From the NCBI GenBank assembly GCA_965215165.1, contig CBDCCX010000006.1, forward strand, positions 3,224,001 through 3,288,000: 64,000 bases of DNA. The letters run 5' to 3'. A model generated the notes under the pieces. The model saw only the letters and a list, made by a program, of their open reading frames with translations. It ran no database searches and was not told where the DNA came from. Source of the stretch: JANQRZ01 sp965215165 (GTDB lineage Bacteria; Bacteroidota; Rhodothermia; Rhodothermales; JANQRZ01). Made by a program: the position numbers and the translations under genes. Below, piece after piece: positions 48,792 through 57,603 of this stretch; position 1 is the first letter of the stretch; each line of letters opens with the position of its first letter.

Positions 48792-50195
48792 GTGACGAGC
48801 ACCCCTCAAGACCCCCAAGCCTACCTCCTCGACCTCGCCGCCTCGGGCGACGCCACCGTCGGCGTCATCGGGCTGGGCTACGTCGGCCTCCCGCTGGCCG
48901 TCGAGCTGGCCGGGGCCGGCTACCGCGTCGTCGGCTTCGACGTGAGCGCGCCCGTCGTCGAGCAGATCAACCGGGGCGAGAGCCACATCGGCGACGTGTC
49001 GTCCGCGTCGCTCGCCGCCCACACCGAGACCGGGCGCATCGAGGCCACGACCGACATGGCCCGCCTCGGCGCGTGCGACGCGGTCTCGATCTGCGTCCCG
49101 ACGCCGCTCAACAAGATCAAGGACCCCGACCTCGCCTACGTCCTCAGCGCCGGCGAGGTCATCAAGGAGAGCCTCCGGCCGGGCCAGCTCGTCATCCTCG
49201 AGAGCACCACCTACCCCGGCACCACCGACGAGGTGCTGCTGCCCATTCTGGAGGAGACCGGGCTGACGGTCGGCGAGGACTTCTTCCTATGCTTCTCGCC
49301 CGAGCGCGTCGATCCGGGCAACGCGACGTGGCACACCAAGAACACCCCGAAGGTGATCGGCGGCGTGACCGCCGCGTGCTCCGAGGTCGGGCAGGCCGTC
49401 TACGACCGGGTGTTCGACACGCTCGTGCCGGTCGAGAGCGCGCGCGCGGCCGAGCTCGTCAAGGTCTACGAGAACACCTTCCGCATGATCAACATCGCGC
49501 TCGCCAACGAGCTGGCGCAGGCGTGCGACAAGCTCGACGTCAGCGTGTGGGACGTGATCGAGGCGGCGGCGACCAAGCCGTTCGGCTTCATGAAGTTCAC
49601 CCCCGGCCCCGGCCTCGGCGGCCACTGCATCCCGCTCGACCCGCACTACCTCTCGTGGAAGATGCGGACCCTCGCCTACAAGACGCGGATGATCGAGCTG
49701 GCCTCGGAGATCAACGCCGAGATGCCGGTCTACGTCGTCCAGAAGATCGCCGACGCGCTCAACGACGACGCCAAGCCGGTGCGCGGCAGCCGCATCCTGA
49801 TCCTCGGGGTCGCCTACAAGAAGAACATCGACGACCTGCGCGAGAGCCCGGCCCTCGAGATCATCCGCCTGCTCCAGGAGAAGGGCGCGGACGTGCAGTT
49901 CCACGACCCCTTCTGCCCGACCATCGCCGCCGACGGCCACACGGCCATCCGCGAGCTCCCGCTCCACAGCCGCCCGCTCACCGAGGCCGAGCTGCGCGAG
50001 GCCGACGTCGCGGTCATCATCACCGACCACGACGGCGTGGACTACCAGCTCGTCATCGACCGCGTGCCCCTCGTCGTGGACACGCGCGGGACGATGCGCG
50101 CCTGCTGCCGGGGCAACGCCCGCGTGGTCGGCCTCTCGGGCCGCGAGATGCCCGAGGCGCAGGTCGAAGACCTCGGGCCGGTGCTGACGCGGTAG
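48792..50195 (+). CDS. wbpA: UDP-N-acetyl-D-glucosamine 6-dehydrogenase (nucleotide-sugar dehydrogenase)
   Basis: 467 residues from GTG 48792. The NAD-binding motif GVIGLGYVGLPLAVELAGAG is at about 24-43, ESTTYPGTT follows, and the catalytic Cys279 lies in GPGLGGHCIPLDPHY. A C-terminal UDP-binding domain (ILGVAYKKNIDDLRESPALE) completes the UDP-glucose/GDP-mannose dehydrogenase family. The following wbpB, wbpD and wbpE homologues identify it as the first enzyme of the UDP-2,3-diacetamido-2,3-dideoxy-glucuronate pathway, oxidising UDP-GlcNAc to UDP-GlcNAcA. The next 192 bases to wbpB contain no gene I can support. Confidence 0.92.
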   Translation: MTSTPQDPQAYLLDLAASGDATVGVIGLGYVGLPLAVELAGAGYRVVGFDVSAPVVEQINRGESHIGDVSSASLAAHTETGRIEATTDMARLGACDAVSICVPTPLNKIKDPDLAYVLSAGEVIKESLRPGQLVILESTTYPGTTDEVLLPILEETGLTVGEDFFLCFSPERVDPGNATWHTKNTPKVIGGVTAACSEVGQAVYDRVFDTLVPVESARAAELVKVYENTFRMINIALANELAQACDKLDVSVWDVIEAAATKPFGFMKFTPGPGLGGHCIPLDPHYLSWKMRTLAYKTRMIELASEINAEMPVYVVQKIADALNDDAKPVRGSRILILGVAYKKNIDDLRESPALEIIRLLQEKGADVQFHDPFCPTIAADGHTAIRELPLHSRPLTEAELREADVAVIITDHDGVDYQLVIDRVPLVVDTRGTMRACCRGNARVVGLSGREMPEAQVEDLGPVLTR

Positions 50196-50387
50196 GCTTC
50201 CGCCAGCCCTTCTGCCATGACTCTGACCTTCACCTCGCACCAGCAAGACCGCAGACCGCAGACCGCGGCCTGTGGCAAACCCCGGCGGTCCGCCGTCCGT
50301 CGTCCACGGTCTGACAGAGTAAAGCTCACCCGTCGGGAACTGCACGAACGCTACGATACCACCCCAACCGACATGACACTTTAGCCC

Positions 50388-51335
50388 ATGAAAAACTTCG
50401 CCCTCACCGGGGTCGCCGGCTACATCGCCCCGCGCCACCTCAAGGCCATCGCCGAGACCGGCAACACGCTCGTCGCCGCCGTGGACCCGCACGACTCGGT
50501 CGGCATCCTCGACCAGCACTTTCCGCAGACGGCCTTCTTCACCGAGTTCGAGCGCTTCGACCGGCACCTGGAGAAGCTCCGGCGCGGGCCGTCGAGCCAG
50601 CAGGTCGACTACGTGACCATCTGCTCGCCGAACCACCTCCACGACGCCCACATCCGCCTCGCGCTCCGCGTCGGCGCGCACGCCATCTGCGAGAAGCCGC
50701 TCGTGATGAACCCGTGGAACCTCGACGTGCTGGCCGACCTGGAGCGGGAGTACGACTGCTGCTCGGTCAACACCATCCTGCAGCTCCGCGTCCACCCGGC
50801 GCTGGTCGCGCTCCGCGACAAGCTGGCGAACTCCGACGAGCGCCACGCCGTGCGGCTGAGCTACGTCACCTCGCGCGGGCAGTGGTACCGCTTCTCGTGG
50901 AAGGGCGACCACCACAAGTCCGGCGGCGTGGCGACCAACATCGGCATCCACTTCTTCGACCTGCTGATCTGGCTCTTCGGCGGCGTCCAAGAGAGCGAGG
51001 TCCACTTGATGGAGCGCGCCCGCGCCGGCGGCTTCCTCGAGCTCGAGAACGCCGACGTGCAGTGGTTCCTCTCCATCGACGGCGACGACCTGCCCGCCTC
51101 GGTCAAGGGCACGCAGCCGACTTACCGCTCGATCACGGTCGACGGCGAGGAGATCGAGTTCTCCGGCGGCTTCCGCGACCTCCACACCGTCGTCTACGAG
51201 CGGACGCTCGCCGGCAACGGCTTCGGGATCGAGGACGCCCGCCCGTCGATCGAGCTCGTCCACGCCATCCGCACCGCCGAGGTGGAGGCCAACCCGACGC
51301 TGCCCCACCCCTTCCTGGGCCTCGAAGTAGCCTGA
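50388..51335 (+). CDS. wbpB: UDP-N-acetyl-2-amino-2-deoxyglucuronate dehydrogenase
   Basis: 315 residues of the Gfo/Idh/MocA family. The start MKNFALTGVAGYIAPRHLKA carries the variant GVAGYIAPRH nucleotide motif typical of WbpB. EKPLVMNPWN supplies the conserved catalytic Lys, and GVATNIGIHFFDLLIWLFGG the substrate His. It oxidises C3 of UDP-GlcNAcA to the 3-keto sugar, recycling NAD with 2-oxoglutarate in the characterised enzyme. It is separated from wbpD by 12 bases. Confidence 0.92.
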   Translation: MKNFALTGVAGYIAPRHLKAIAETGNTLVAAVDPHDSVGILDQHFPQTAFFTEFERFDRHLEKLRRGPSSQQVDYVTICSPNHLHDAHIRLALRVGAHAICEKPLVMNPWNLDVLADLEREYDCCSVNTILQLRVHPALVALRDKLANSDERHAVRLSYVTSRGQWYRFSWKGDHHKSGGVATNIGIHFFDLLIWLFGGVQESEVHLMERARAGGFLELENADVQWFLSIDGDDLPASVKGTQPTYRSITVDGEEIEFSGGFRDLHTVVYERTLAGNGFGIEDARPSIELVHAIRTAEVEANPTLPHPFLGLEVA

Positions 51336-51347
51336 CCGGAGACCGAC

Positions 51348-52046
51348 ATGGAAACCACCCTCGACATGCCTCCTGCCGACACCGGCCGCGTCCGCGAGCT
51401 TCCGGGCGTCCGCATCCACGAGAGCGCCTACGTCGACGGCCCGTGCGCCATCGGCGAGGGGACGAGCATCTGGCACTTCTGCCACGTCCAGGCCGGGGCC
51501 CGGATTGGGCGCGGCTGCGTGCTCGGCCAGAACGTCAACGTGGCGAACGACGTGGTGATGGGCGACCGGGTCAAGGTCCAGAACAACGTCTCGATCTACA
51601 CCGGCTGCGAGCTCGAAGACGAGGTGTTCCTCGGCCCGAGCTGCGTGCTGACGAACGTCACCAACCCGCGCTCCCAGGTCGACCGGCGCGGCCTCTACGA
51701 GCGGACCCTCTTCCGCCGGGGCGCGACCGTCGGCGCGAACGCGACCATCGTGTGCGGCGTCACGCTCGGGCGCTACTGCTTCGTCGCGGCCGGCAGCGTG
51801 GTGACGAAGGACGTGCCGGACTACGCGCTCGTCGTCGGCAACCCGGCGCGGCAGCGCGGCTGGATGAGCCGCCACGGGCACCGCCTCTCGCCCGACGCCG
51901 ACGGCCTCGCCGCGTGCCCCGAGTCTGGGCTGCGCTATCAGGAAGAGGGCGGCGTGCTCCGCTGCCTCGACCTGGACGAAGACGCTCCGCTCCCGTCCGA
52001 CCTCACCGAAGGCCACCGTAGCTACGACGACTTCAAGCAAGCATGA
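51348..52046 (+). CDS. wbpD: UDP-2-acetamido-3-amino-2,3-dideoxy-glucuronate N-acetyltransferase
   Basis: 232 residues of left-handed beta-helix hexapeptide repeats (IGEGTSIWHFCHVQAGARIG, QNVNVANDVVMG, VQNNVSIYTGCELEDEVFLG, YCFVAAGSVVTKDVPDYALV), followed by a C-terminal extension. This matches WbpD, which acetylates the 3-amino group of the pathway intermediate. The order here is wbpB-wbpD-[MNT-HEPN]-wbpE. The stop TGA overlaps the ATG of the next gene (ATGA). Confidence 0.92.
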   Translation: METTLDMPPADTGRVRELPGVRIHESAYVDGPCAIGEGTSIWHFCHVQAGARIGRGCVLGQNVNVANDVVMGDRVKVQNNVSIYTGCELEDEVFLGPSCVLTNVTNPRSQVDRRGLYERTLFRRGATVGANATIVCGVTLGRYCFVAAGSVVTKDVPDYALVVGNPARQRGWMSRHGHRLSPDADGLAACPESGLRYQEEGGVLRCLDLDEDAPLPSDLTEGHRSYDDFKQA

Positions 52047-52369
52047 TGGAAACCGCCGCCTTTCACCCGGTCGCAGCCGAGGCCGTCGCCCGCATTCTGT
52101 CGGTGGCGCAGCCGGACCGCGTCCTGCTCTTTGGCTCCTGGGCGCGGGGCGAGGCCGGCCCGGACAGCGACCTTGATCTGCTGGTCGTGATGCCTTTCGA
52201 GGGTCCCCGCCATTCCGCCGTCCTGCCGCTGCTACACGAGCTCGCCGATCTCCCGGTGCCCAAAGACGTGGTTGTGCTGACGCCGGAGGAGTGGGCGCGG
52301 AAGAAGACGGTCCCTGGCACGATTGCCTATCCGGCCGCGCACGAGGGGGTCACGCTCTATGAACGATGA
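52043..52369 (+). CDS. MNT-type minimal nucleotidyltransferase
   Basis: 108 residues. The nucleotidyltransferase signature is exact: LLFGSWARGEAGPDSDLDLL (G-S-x-x-R-G and S-D-x-D-L, about 30-49), with a third acidic residue expected around VVVLTPEEW. Length and lack of other domains fit MNT (MntA-like) antitoxins, which can AMPylate the partner HEPN toxin. ATG 52043 overlaps the wbpD stop; ATG 52046 is an alternative start. It overlaps the HEPN gene downstream by 11 bases. Its position within the wbp cluster is unusual. Confidence 0.88.
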   Translation: MMETAAFHPVAAEAVARILSVAQPDRVLLFGSWARGEAGPDSDLDLLVVMPFEGPRHSAVLPLLHELADLPVPKDVVVLTPEEWARKKTVPGTIAYPAAHEGVTLYER

Positions 52370-52751
52370 ACCGCGCCGCGCCGCGGAGGCCTGGCTCCGC
52401 AAAGCGGACGCCGACCTCCGGGCGATCCGCATCCTGATGGCAGACGACGCGCCTCCGTTGGACATCGCCTGCTTCCATGCCCAGCAGGCGGCAGAAAAGG
52501 CTCTGAAGGCGCTCCTTACCGCCGGCCGCGTTCCCTTTCCTAAGACCCACGACCTCGCGCTGCTCGCCTCCCTAGTACCCCATGACGCTGCCCTCGACAT
52601 CCCCCGTGGGGACTGGGTCGAGCTTTCCTACTTCGCCGTCAGCCCTCGCTACCCCGACGACCTCACCGACTACACCAGACCGCTCGCGGACGCCCTCGCA
52701 GACAAAGCCCACGCCGTCTACGCCGCCGTCCAACGCCACCTGAAGCCATGA
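52359..52751 (+). CDS. HEPN-domain protein (partner of MNT)
   Basis: 130 residues from ATG 52359, all-helical. HAQQAAEKALKALL (about 39-52), a KTHDLALLASLV helix and SPRYPDDLTDY near 93-103 mark the PF05168-type HEPN family. I do not see the R-x4-6-H ribonuclease motif of HepT/DUF86 proteins, so ribonuclease activity is uncertain. Co-encoded with the MNT protein by overlap, the pair forms a HEPN-MNT module. The stop TGA overlaps the wbpE ATG (ATGA), so both are translationally coupled to the sugar pathway. Confidence 0.87.
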   Translation: MNDEPRRAAEAWLRKADADLRAIRILMADDAPPLDIACFHAQQAAEKALKALLTAGRVPFPKTHDLALLASLVPHDAALDIPRGDWVELSYFAVSPRYPDDLTDYTRPLADALADKAHAVYAAVQRHLKP

Positions 52752-53887
52752 CTGCCACCGCCATCGACATTCCGATCCTCGACCTGAACCCGGAGATCGA
52801 CGCGCTCTGGGACGAGCTCAACGACGCCTTCCAGCGCGTGCTCCGCTCCGGGCAGTTCATCAAAGGCCCCGAGCTCGACGCCTTCGAGCGCGAGGTGGCC
52901 GCCTACCTCGGCACGGCCCACGCCGTCGGCGTCAACTCCGGCACCGACGCGCTCGTGATCGGGCTGCGGGCACTCGGGATCGGGCCGGGCGACGAGGTCG
53001 TCACGACGCCGTTCTCGTTCTTCGCCACGGCCGAGTCGATCAGTGCCGTCGGCGCGACGCCCGTCTTCGCCGACGTGGACGCGCGCACCTTCAACCTCGA
53101 CCCCGACACCATCGAGCCGCTGATTACCGAGCGGACGGCGGCGATCATGCCGGTTCACCTCTACGGTTGCCCGGCCGACGGGCGGATCATGGAGATCGCC
53201 GAGCGCCACGGGCTGCTCGTGGTCGAGGACTGCGCGCAGTCGTTCGGCGCGCGCTTCGCCAGCGGCAACGGCGGCGACAGCGCGGGGGCATCGCACGGCC
53301 GGATGACCGGCACCGTTGGGGCCATCGGGGCCTACTCGTTCTTCCCGTCGAAGAACCTCGGGGCCTTCGGCGACGCCGGACTCGTGGTGACCGACGACGA
53401 CGCCCTCGCCGAGCACATGCGGAAGCTGCGCGCGCACGGGGCGCTCGAGAAGTACCACAACGAGGAGGTCGGCTATAACTCGCGCCTCGACGCGATGCAG
53501 GCGGCGTTCCTCCGGGTCAAGCTGCCGCACATCGAGGAGCAGAACGCTGGCCGCCGCCGCGTCGCCGCCACCTACAACCGGCTGCTCGACGGCGTCGAGA
53601 GCGTCGTGACGCCGCTGCTCACGCCGGGGCACGTGATGCACCAGTACACCGTCCGCATTTTGGGTGGCCGGCGCGATGCGGTCGCGGCCACGCTCGAGGC
53701 CGCAGGGATTACGACGATGGTCTACTACCCGGTCCCGCAGAACCGCCTGCCGGTCTACGCCGACCTCGATTCGCACTGCCCGGTCAGCGACCGGCTCGCG
53801 GGCGAGGCGCTCAGCCTGCCGATCTGGCCCCAGCTCGACGAGGCCACGATCCAGCATGTCGTCTCCGCGCTCGCCGAGGCCCTCTAG
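52748..53887 (+). CDS. wbpE: UDP-2-acetamido-2-deoxy-3-oxo-glucuronate aminotransferase
   Basis: 379 residues of the DegT/DnrJ/EryC1/StrS family. Lys202 in FFPSKNLGAFGDAG binds PLP, VNSGTDALVIGLRALGIG is the cofactor phosphate loop, and VVEDCAQSFGA the Asp that contacts the pyridine N. It transfers an amino group from glutamate to C3 of the keto sugar made by WbpB. An about 20-residue loop (FASGNGGDSAGASHGRMTGT) is inserted before the PLP Lys, as in WbpE. It is followed 3 bases later by wzx. Confidence 0.92.
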   Translation: MTATAIDIPILDLNPEIDALWDELNDAFQRVLRSGQFIKGPELDAFEREVAAYLGTAHAVGVNSGTDALVIGLRALGIGPGDEVVTTPFSFFATAESISAVGATPVFADVDARTFNLDPDTIEPLITERTAAIMPVHLYGCPADGRIMEIAERHGLLVVEDCAQSFGARFASGNGGDSAGASHGRMTGTVGAIGAYSFFPSKNLGAFGDAGLVVTDDDALAEHMRKLRAHGALEKYHNEEVGYNSRLDAMQAAFLRVKLPHIEEQNAGRRRVAATYNRLLDGVESVVTPLLTPGHVMHQYTVRILGGRRDAVAATLEAAGITTMVYYPVPQNRLPVYADLDSHCPVSDRLAGEALSLPIWPQLDEATIQHVVSALAEAL

Positions 53888-53890
53888 GCC

Positions 53891-55282
53891 ATGGCCGAGC
53901 CGACTCCGACATGGCTGGACCGGATCGCGGCTCGGCTGCGTGGCGACGGCTCGCTGCGTGAGCTGGGCGCGGGCGCGGGGTCTGCCTTCGCGATGCGGAT
54001 GGGCGGCAAGGGGCTGGCCTACGTCTTCGCGCTCGTCGTGGCGCATCTGTTCGGCGCGGCGGCGTGGGGGCGGTTCTCGCTGGCCTTCGTGGTCGTCAAC
54101 CTCGGCGCGATCCTCGCGCTGCTCGGCCTCGACACGGTCGTGGTCCGGTTCGTGGCGGAGGCGCGGGCGGCCGGGAGCGGGGCCGAGGTGCGGCGCGTGC
54201 TTCGGCGCGCGTTCGCCGTCGTCGTGCCCTGGTCGCTCGTGGTGGCAGCCGGGGCGTGGGCGCTGGCTCCGGCCGTCGCCGAGGTCGTGTTCAGCAAGCC
54301 GCACCTGGCGGAGTATCTCCAGCGGGCGGCGCTCGTCATCCCACCGTTCGCCGTGCTGCTGCTCTCGGCGCAGGCCCTGCGCGGGCTGAAGCGCGTGGCG
54401 CTCTCCGAGCTGATGCAGCAGGTGCTCCGCTCGGCGCTGCCCGCCGCAGCGCTCGTGGCGCTGGCGACGCTGGGGTGGAGCGAGGCCCCGGTGCTCGACG
54501 CCTTTCTGGCCGGGACAGCGGTTGCGGCGGTCGTGGCGGTGCTGGTGCTCGTGCGGTCGGTCGGTGCGCTGGACGAGGGGCCGACGGCGAGCGCGCCGGA
54601 CGCCGACCACTCCGTGCGGGCGCTTCTGACGACCGGCTTCCCGCTGCTCTTCGCCGGCTCGATGGTCTTCCTCAAGGGATGGATCGACACGATCATGGTC
54701 GGCGCGTTTCTCGACGAGACGGCGGTCGGGGTGTACGACATCGCCTTCAAGCTGGCCGCGCTGGTCATCATCCCGCTCGGGGCGGTTAACAGCATCGCCG
54801 CGCCGCGCATCGCTGAGCTGCGGCGGGACCGGGCCGGGCTGCAACGCTTCGTCGGTTACGCCACGACGGCGGCGGCGGTCTCGGCGCTGCCGGTCTTCCT
54901 CGTCCTCTTCGCCGCGCCCCACTTCGTGCTGGGCCTCTTCGGTCCCGAATACCTCGCGGCGGCGACGGCTCTCCGCATCATCGCCGCCGGGATGCTGGTG
55001 AGCGCGCTCGCCGGCAGCGTCGGCGTGTTCCTCCAGATGACCGGTCGGCAGGTGGCGTACCAATACATTTCCATCGCGGTCGTGGCGGTGAGTGCCGGCC
55101 TGAGCTGGGTGCTCATCCCGCGCTTCGGGATCAACGGGGCGGCGGTGGCGACGAGCACGGCGCTCGTGACGTTCAACGTCGTCGCGGTGGTCTACGTCTG
55201 GCTGACCGCGCGGATCGCTGTCGTCTGGACGCCGGGCCTGCTCCGCAGCGTGTTCGCCCCTAGCCCCGAGGTGTCCCCATGA
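53891..55282 (+). CDS. Wzx-type polysaccharide flippase
   Basis: 463 residues with 12-14 hydrophobic segments and a conserved amphipathic start (LGAGAGSAFAMRMGGKGLAY). This is the MATE/MVF-like organisation of Wzx/RfbX flippases (polysaccharide biosynthesis protein family). It would move the undecaprenyl-linked repeat unit across the inner membrane. It is followed with an ATGA overlap by a sulfotransferase and then a Wzy-like protein, which together indicate a Wzx/Wzy-dependent pathway. Sequence alone does not tell the repeat-unit specificity. Confidence 0.85.
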   Translation: MAEPTPTWLDRIAARLRGDGSLRELGAGAGSAFAMRMGGKGLAYVFALVVAHLFGAAAWGRFSLAFVVVNLGAILALLGLDTVVVRFVAEARAAGSGAEVRRVLRRAFAVVVPWSLVVAAGAWALAPAVAEVVFSKPHLAEYLQRAALVIPPFAVLLLSAQALRGLKRVALSELMQQVLRSALPAAALVALATLGWSEAPVLDAFLAGTAVAAVVAVLVLVRSVGALDEGPTASAPDADHSVRALLTTGFPLLFAGSMVFLKGWIDTIMVGAFLDETAVGVYDIAFKLAALVIIPLGAVNSIAAPRIAELRRDRAGLQRFVGYATTAAAVSALPVFLVLFAAPHFVLGLFGPEYLAAATALRIIAAGMLVSALAGSVGVFLQMTGRQVAYQYISIAVVAVSAGLSWVLIPRFGINGAAVATSTALVTFNVVAVVYVWLTARIAVVWTPGLLRSVFAPSPEVSP

Positions 55283-56310
55283 CTGGACTCGCCTTTTTGC
55301 TCTATGACAACCGCTCCGGCTCGACGCTGCTCTCGGCGCTGCTGAGCGAGTTCGAGGGCGTCGCCGTGTCGCACGAGACCGACCTGGTGGCGGCCGTGCT
55401 GGAGTCGCCGGGGCGGCGCGGGCTCGTCGAGACGCGCGGGCTCGTGGCGCATCTCTACGGCACCACGCGCTTCCCCGAGCTGGGCCTGGACCGGGACCGG
55501 GTGACGGCTGCGCTGCTGGCAAACGGCGCGGCGCAGTCGCGCCAGGCTGCGCTGCGGACGCTCGTCGGCCACTACTTCGAGACGCACGGTGCCGGGGCCG
55601 AGGCGTGGGTGCTCAAAGGCCCGCGCCTGCACTACCACCTCGACGCGCTCGCCGGGGCGTTCCCCGACGCTACGGTGCTGCACCTGGTTCGCGACGGGCG
55701 CGCGGTCTTCCGATCCAAGCGCACCACGCCCTCCGGCCACGCCCTGCGCACCGGCGAGGCCGAGGTGATGGACGACGACATCCTGCGCGCTGCCCACAAC
55801 TGGCAACGCAAGCTGGCGCTCACCGAGTCCTTCACCGGGCTGCCGGTCCACACGGTCCGCTACGAAGACCTGCTCGCCGAGCCCGACGCGCAGCTCAGCC
55901 GGGTCCTGGGCGCGCTCGGCGTCGCCGAGGCGGGGCGGGTGCGGAGCGGGTCGCGCGCCGCGTTCGTCGACGCGCAGATCGGCGGGACCTACCACCGCCT
56001 CCACCAGAACGTCTCGGGCGCGCTCGACGCGGCCAAGGCGTCGCGCTGGCAGCGCGAGCTCTCGCCGTCGGAGGTCGAGGCCTACGAGGCGCTGGCCGGC
56101 GACGCGCTGGCGCGCTACGGCTACGCGCGCACCGCTTTAGATGGCACCCCGCGCAATGTTATGCTCCATCGCTTAAGTCTATACCGCCTCCGGCTGAAAC
56201 GAGAGGTAGGCCGTCTGGTCGCGGTCCGCAAGGCCATGCAGCGCGGCGACGCCGTGCGCCTGCTGCGCAGCAAGGTGTTCGAGTGGAGAGCGCGGCGCGC
56301 GAGCGCCTGA
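55279..56310 (+). CDS. PAPS-dependent sulfotransferase family protein
   Basis: 343 residues. The 5'-phosphosulfate-binding loop is DNRSGSTLLSALL (about 10-22), and the 3'-phosphate-binding element LHLVRDGRAVFRSK is near 135-150 with its conserved Arg. VRYEDLLAEP follows later. These are hallmarks of the sulfotransferase fold, which moves sulfate from PAPS to a hydroxyl group on a sugar. A basic C-terminal tail (RLRLKREVGRLVAVRKAMQR) may hold it at the membrane. In this cluster it should sulfate the growing repeat unit. It overlaps wzx by 4 bases. Confidence 0.85.
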   Translation: MTGLAFLLYDNRSGSTLLSALLSEFEGVAVSHETDLVAAVLESPGRRGLVETRGLVAHLYGTTRFPELGLDRDRVTAALLANGAAQSRQAALRTLVGHYFETHGAGAEAWVLKGPRLHYHLDALAGAFPDATVLHLVRDGRAVFRSKRTTPSGHALRTGEAEVMDDDILRAAHNWQRKLALTESFTGLPVHTVRYEDLLAEPDAQLSRVLGALGVAEAGRVRSGSRAAFVDAQIGGTYHRLHQNVSGALDAAKASRWQRELSPSEVEAYEALAGDALARYGYARTALDGTPRNVMLHRLSLYRLRLKREVGRLVAVRKAMQRGDAVRLLRSKVFEWRARRASA

Positions 56311-56313
56311 GTC

Positions 56314-57603
56314 ATGAGAAGGGTCTTTGTCTATCTCCTGCCCCTGGTCATCCTGACCGACTGCATCGGCCCGCTCGTGCCGATTGGGCCGATCCATGCG
56401 GGCCACCTGAAGTACGGTATCCTGCTGGCGACGGTCGTGGCGACGCTACCGCGCTGGCGGCTGACGCTGCCGGTGGCGGCGGTGCTCGGGTTCCTGATCT
56501 ACGTCCTGGGGCTGGCGCTGCTCGCCTCGGATTGGGGCAACTCGCTCAACGGCGCGATGCGGCTCTGGCTCGCCTTCTCGATGTACCCGGTGGCCGTGTC
56601 GGTGCTGCGGACGCAGCGCGACGTGGCGGCCTTCCTCAAGACCCTGGCACTAGGGTCGCTCACGGTCGTGGTGACGTTCGGCATTGCGCAGGTCTATCCG
56701 TGGGGATGGGAGGGGTACGTCCGCGGCGGCGGCGGCTTCAGCTACGGCGGGATGGGTGCCTACGCCACCTACGCGCTGGTCTACCTCACGCTTGCCGGGG
56801 CGGTGGCGCTGCCGCTCGTGCGGAGTCCGCAGCGACGGCGGCTGATGTTTGCGCTCCACGTCGTGGCGACGGTGATCGTGCTGATCTCGTTCCGGCGTAG
56901 CGCGATGGCCGGGCTGCTGGTCGGCCTCGGCGTGGTCGCGCTGCTGGGCGGCGTGCGGATAAGCGCCAGGCGGGTGCTGAGCCTAGCCGGGCTCTTGGTT
57001 CCCATCACGGCTGTAGCCTTCTTCCTCTTCGGCGACGTCGTGACGCAGCTCTACACGGCGCGCGTCACCCAGGGCATTGAGTTCGAGATGGCGTCGCGCT
57101 TCGGCCGCGTAGCCGAGACCCAGAAAGTCTGGGGCGACTTCGTCAACGGCTCGCCGCGCCACATGCTCTTCGGCACCGAGTTCTTCAACTCGACCGACAT
57201 CTTCGAGTGGGCCTTCGACGACCGGCCGATCCACATCGACTACAACGTTTTGCTCAACGGAGCCGGGGCAATCGGGCTAGGCGGGTTCTTCCTGGTCTAT
57301 TTCCTGATCGCCCTCCGCTTCGCAGTGCGCTACCGGCGGCTGGCGCGGTCGCGCTACGGCGTAAGCATTCGCGCGCTCTTCTTCGCGCTCTTCGTGGCGA
57401 GCCTAATCCTCTCGGCCTCCAACCAGCTCTGGGTGACGGTGCCGTTCGCGCTGTTCTTCGCCTTGCTCGGGACACTCCAGCGCAGCGCCGAGCTGCTCCC
57501 GACCAAGCGAAGTGCTGCCGCCCGTGCTGCACCCCCCGTGCTCCGCGCGCCCGCCCCCCCGTCCTCTCCGGTCTCCCCCCGCCTCCATGCGCGTACTCCT
57601 TAA
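56314..57603 (+). CDS. Wzy-type O-antigen/exopolysaccharide polymerase
   Basis: 429 residues with about 10 membrane helices and a long polar loop near 245-310 (TARVTQGIEFEMASRFGRVA, then GSPRHMLFGTEF), the organisation of Wzy/O-antigen-ligase (RfaL-like) proteins. A role as polymerase is favoured because Wzx, Wzz and the sugar pathway are adjacent; a ligase role cannot be excluded. The C-terminus is an Ala/Pro-rich tail. Its 3' end overlaps the glycosyltransferase start by 17 bases. Confidence 0.8.
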   Translation: MRRVFVYLLPLVILTDCIGPLVPIGPIHAGHLKYGILLATVVATLPRWRLTLPVAAVLGFLIYVLGLALLASDWGNSLNGAMRLWLAFSMYPVAVSVLRTQRDVAAFLKTLALGSLTVVVTFGIAQVYPWGWEGYVRGGGGFSYGGMGAYATYALVYLTLAGAVALPLVRSPQRRRLMFALHVVATVIVLISFRRSAMAGLLVGLGVVALLGGVRISARRVLSLAGLLVPITAVAFFLFGDVVTQLYTARVTQGIEFEMASRFGRVAETQKVWGDFVNGSPRHMLFGTEFFNSTDIFEWAFDDRPIHIDYNVLLNGAGAIGLGGFFLVYFLIALRFAVRYRRLARSRYGVSIRALFFALFVASLILSASNQLWVTVPFALFFALLGTLQRSAELLPTKRSAAARAAPPVLRAPAPPSSPVSPRLHARTP

